A stretch of 23,127 nt of DNA, taken from NCBI GenBank assembly GCA_003225595.1, contig QIAR01000177.1, positions 1 to 23,127 on the forward strand, given 5' to 3'. The notes beneath the pieces were generated by a model, which ran no database searches, had not been told where the DNA came from, and saw only the letters and a program-made list of their open reading frames with translations. This stretch comes from Acidobacteriota bacterium. GTDB taxonomy: Bacteria > Acidobacteriota > Terriglobia > Terriglobales > Acidobacteriaceae. Position 1 is the stretch's first letter. Every line of letters begins with the position of its first letter. Position numbers and translations under genes: made by a program. Shown in pieces: positions 21,301 to 23,127 of this stretch.

Positions 21301-22516
21301 ATGCGCGCGCAGCCAGGGAAGTGGCACGGTCGCAGAGAACTTGATGGTCCGCCACTTGCATGAGCCGTGCCGCGAGGTTCATCGCCGGCCCGACCAGGGT
21401 GTATTGGCGCCGCTCATTACTGCCGTACACGCCGCAAAACACCTGGCCGGTGGTCACTCCAACCGAGACTGGGCACGCCAGTTGGCCCAGTTCCTTGTGA
21501 AGGGTTAGCGCAGCTTCGGCCCCACGTATCGCGTCGTTCTCATGGGCCAGCGGCGGCAGGCCGAACGCGCTCACCATCGTGATGCCCTTCTCATCCATCA
21601 GGAATTGATAGATGGTTCCTTCGTAGCGGAAGACGATATCCTGCATAGTTGCGGCCGCGGGCTGCAATTGCGTCAGCAAATCCCGCTGTTCAAGGTCTAT
21701 TCCTGCCAGATTTATGAAGATCACGGTAACGGTGCGGAACTCGGCCAGCCACGCTCCTTGACCTGCCTGAAGGCGATCCCAAACGATCTGCGGGATACTG
21801 TCCCGCGCGACGATGGCCAGAGCTCTGGGTGAATCGTGGTCATGGAGCTGAGGCGCGACTGTGCTCACGACAGCATCGAGCCTGACACTTCCCGACAGAA
21901 GCTTTACTCCCTGACAATCTTGCTGGACGGTCCGCCACGCGTCGGGTGTGAATACAACATCGCCAGAAGCAGCTTCCTGATTGGCCTGTCCCGCGCGGAG
22001 GATCGGTTTTCCCACCACCAGAAACCGCCACCTTTCTTCCCGGCCGCCTCCGTTGATGGCAGAGAGCCATCCCGCTCCCACGCCTGCCCGCTGACGCAGG
22101 ATGACCCCACCAGCCAGTTCGCGGCCGCGCAGAGTCTTCTGCACCGACAGTGCCGCTTGTGCGGACAGGCAGGCTGCCCTCCCGAGTTCTTCTGGTGACG
22201 GTGAGGCCCACACCGCGAGAACAGAATCTCCCGCATAGCTAAGGACATCGCCCCCATAGCTCATGATGATTTCCGTCATGGGGCCAAAGTGGGCGTTCAG
22301 AACACCGGACAGTTGTTCGGCACCCTCCGCCCCACCCAAGGCGAACTTTTCCGTCAGCTCCGTAAATCCCGCGATGTCAAAAAGGAGAATCACGCCAGGG
22401 AAGCGCCGTTGCCATGGAAGCTTTTGTGCTTCCGGTATGGCCAGCGTTTCTACCTGCATTCGGCAAAGATAACTAAAGACAGAGTGTTCGGCGGGCGCTG
22501 AAGAATTTTGAGCCAT
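18329..22516 (-). CDS. Two-cyclase-domain, AAA-type ATPase and TPR signalling protein
   Basis: A protein of about 1395 aa resembling soluble adenylyl cyclase in layout. Cyclase domain 1 (residues about 38-200) keeps both metal aspartates: Asp47 in LLFDIAGF and the Asp of YAGDSVLAVW. Cyclase domain 2 (about 260-425) has Asn in place of the first aspartate (FINLAGI) and looks degenerate. An ATPase follows, with Walker A GEAGIGKS at about 487 and Walker B LVVEDAHWLD at about 611, then TPR-like helical repeats to the end. It may make cAMP or act as a nucleotide-dependent regulator. No DNA-binding domain is seen. ATG 22516 is chosen; in-frame ATG 22597 and GTG 22612 are alternatives. It lies upstream of the terpenoid operon, same strand, 89 bp apart. 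Confidence 0.85.
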   Translation of the reverse strand: MAQNSSAPAEHSVFSYLCRMQVETLAIPEAQKLPWQRRFPGVILLFDIAGFTELTEKFALGGAEGAEQLSGVLNAHFGPMTEIIMSYGGDVLSYAGDSVLAVWASPSPEELGRAACLSAQAALSVQKTLRGRELAGGVILRQRAGVGAGWLSAINGGGREERWRFLVVGKPILRAGQANQEAASGDVVFTPDAWRTVQQDCQGVKLLSGSVRLDAVVSTVAPQLHDHDSPRALAIVARDSIPQIVWDRLQAGQGAWLAEFRTVTVIFINLAGIDLEQRDLLTQLQPAAATMQDIVFRYEGTIYQFLMDEKGITMVSAFGLPPLAHENDAIRGAEAALTLHKELGQLACPVSVGVTTGQVFCGVYGSNERRQYTLVGPAMNLAARLMQVADHQVLCDRATSLAARASRLLDFEGLPALSVKGRSMAVEVHRPRWKTRGSSAVPPNIGDQAAAQAETDEMVGRNAERAALSDALEALLRGESSAVVIEGEAGIGKSRLVEHLLHEAGRRNVRCLAVAGDAIEKSTPYYGWRAVFRELLGVDSAPETAEGRRQHVLRQLHADPEASLLAPLLNTILSLDFPDNELTAQMGEEGRAESTRKLLLGLLQADGNRPRALVVEDAHWLDSASWKLATLSSQSLRPLLLIVATRPLAEPIAEEYQALFGLPGSRHLILDALPPEDTLSLVCRRLGVQSLPREIGQFIQERAAGQPLFSEEVAFALRDAGLIQVVDGSCRLSPAVFSSSRDPKEHFRALDFPRTVQGVITSRIDRLPQPQQLALKVGSVIGRAFSVSTLRDIYPLEADREHLPDFLRELERLGITHRGRQAEGTYTFKHSLIQDVVYNSVPYAHRRELHRAVAEWYERSGDLPPHYPLLAHHWRRAEVLPKAIEYSAAAGELALHNFANQEAVQFFTQALEWDGEHRSAGAPGSTHLRRAQWEMRLGKAYTNTTRYAEGRQHLEQGLSLRRRRVPRSTLSAAGALFREMGKQALHRTWPRHYTGRRSARREEFLEFARAYEALTEIYYLVDKPAHCLYAVFRSLNLAEEAGLSPELARCYSSTGALLGFLSLHKSAQAYCRRATEVAEQVDDAAAHAWVGIAKGLYWAGVGEWQKAEKALCQSISINDRLGDRRRGDDGRITMAEMRYFQGNFVDSLNWAEQARVSAEQRRDLRLLAEAARMRAYGLLALNRLDEVLDCLANLYSLRAVLAGAGGTHRKEYVQALYGVLHLRRGELSQAREAADIASAALTHQSNNAFDFLAELWAIAQTYLGLWEAGRGLAGASGAGQIDVASAAHKACKTLRGYSRVFPIGKPASELCMGQLEWLKGNRRRAQMMWRKSLAASEKLGMRHAEGLSHDQIGRHLPRHDSVRHQHLIQAAEIFRGLAAAYDLARVEQIEPDSRV

Positions 22517-22816
22517 TGGTGTGGCGCGTATTCCCGGGTCGCCAGAGCGTGAGACAGGAAAAATCGACCTGGGAAGGCAATGTCCGTGGGAAATCATAGC
22601 GCATACGTCCACCGGGCATAAAGACGTGAGCCCCTGCTTGCATGCCTAGCTGTTCGAAGAGGCGTCGTGAACTCAAACCCCTGCGCCATCTCCATGTCGC
22701 TCGGACAGGTCTGCATGATGCAGAACGAGGATGTTGGGAGGCCGCCCCTGCGATCTTTCGCCGATACAACGGGAAATGATTGCCGTGGTGGTATCCGGTC
22801 TCAATTGAAGACCTGG
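22517..22816. other. Divergent intergenic region with no clear gene
   Basis: About 300 bases between the cyclase/ATPase gene and the FadN fragment. Reading frames cross it on both strands but none has recognisable homology; the plus-strand frame merely runs into the FadN fragment. I could not name a convincing promoter. Confidence 0.4.
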
Positions 22817-23116
22817 GTGGTGAAGCGTCCCGTGCAGCGCACCGACATTCCCGCGCCCGGCGAGAACATCCTGGCCGCGCTCAAGCTGGGCGTCCACCTC
22901 ATGCGTCAGGGCGATTACATCACCGAGTACGAGGTGAAGCTGGCCACCAAAATCGCCCAGGTCCTCTGTGGTGGGAACGTGACCGCGGGCACGCCGATCA
23001 GCGAGCAGTACGTGCTCGACCTGGAGCGCGAGGGGTTCAAATCGCTGTGTGGAGAGAAGAAGACGCAGGAGCGGATTCAGTACACGCTGAAGACGGGGAA
23101 GACGCTAAGGAATTGA
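22817..23116 (+). pseudogene. fadN: C-terminal fragment of FadN-type 3-hydroxyacyl-CoA dehydrogenase
   Basis: The last about 100 residues of the frame match the end of FadN/YusL-like beta-oxidation enzymes: PGENILAALKLGVHLMRQG, GTPISEQYVLDLEREGFKSL, and the closing KTQERIQYTLKTGKTLRN. In full-length FadN (about 790 aa) an enoyl-CoA hydratase-like domain and the NAD-binding 3-hydroxyacyl-CoA dehydrogenase domain would precede this. Here the upstream sequence in frame (from ATG 22667) is unrelated and too short. It is therefore a 5'-truncated relic that ends intact at TGA 23114-23116. A recombined second copy elsewhere in the genome is likely. Confidence 0.75.
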
Positions 23117-23127
23117 AGATTGACGAT

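Overview
The window (about 58-60 % GC, no ribosomal RNA genes) looks like a chromosomal stretch of an uncultured or soil-type member of the Acidobacteriota. This is an inference from gene content: a soluble Ser/Thr kinase fused to a TolB-like domain and TPRs, a secreted DUF885 peptidase, a receiver/PEP-utilising fusion protein, a FadN-type beta-oxidation remnant and an ECF sigma-factor remnant of the kind common in that phylum. No single marker proves it.

Layout. 1-67 is the tail of a gene cut by the window edge. 68-504 holds no gene but has a perfect 19-bp inverted repeat. 505-2576 (minus) is a compact IS91-like unit: a tyrosine recombinase overlapping a HUH transposase by 4 bp. Beside it lie an odd tRNA with anticodon UAG and the 3' half of a second tRNA 5 nt away, which looks like the edge of a tRNA array. 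After two small doubtful ORFs come NADP-type glutamate dehydrogenase (gdhA), a strong terminator hairpin, and a 992-aa receiver + PEP/pyruvate-binding protein with no phosphohistidine domain. 8301-12181 mixes intact genes (DoxX membrane protein, DUF885 peptidase) with decayed fragments: a signal-peptide stub, a sigma-factor/OsmC chimera with two 1-nt frameshifts, a possible carotenoid-biosynthesis protein fragment and an amino-acid permease fragment. A kinase-TolB-TPR gene follows and converges on the next block.

The most interesting part is the minus-strand operon 18239-14507. In transcription order it encodes a class I isoprenoid synthase-like enzyme, a 67-aa leader-like peptide ending in its only cysteine, a Pyr4/PaxB-type integral-membrane terpene cyclase, a 2-oxoglutarate/Fe(II) oxygenase, and an FAD monooxygenase of the kynurenine 3-monooxygenase type. 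The genes overlap or sit within 60 bp of each other, and a near-consensus sigma-70 promoter (17-bp spacer) precedes the first. The logic (isoprenoid enzyme, flavin oxygenase, membrane cyclase, tailoring oxygenase) parallels fungal meroterpenoid and indole-diterpene pathways, but in a bacterium and with a peptide gene translationally coupled to the isoprenoid enzyme. I propose it as a candidate undescribed terpenoid, meroterpenoid or prenylated-peptide system.

Upstream on the same strand is a large signalling protein (two nucleotide-cyclase domains, AAA-type ATPase, TPRs), and the right edge carries a truncated FadN C-terminus.
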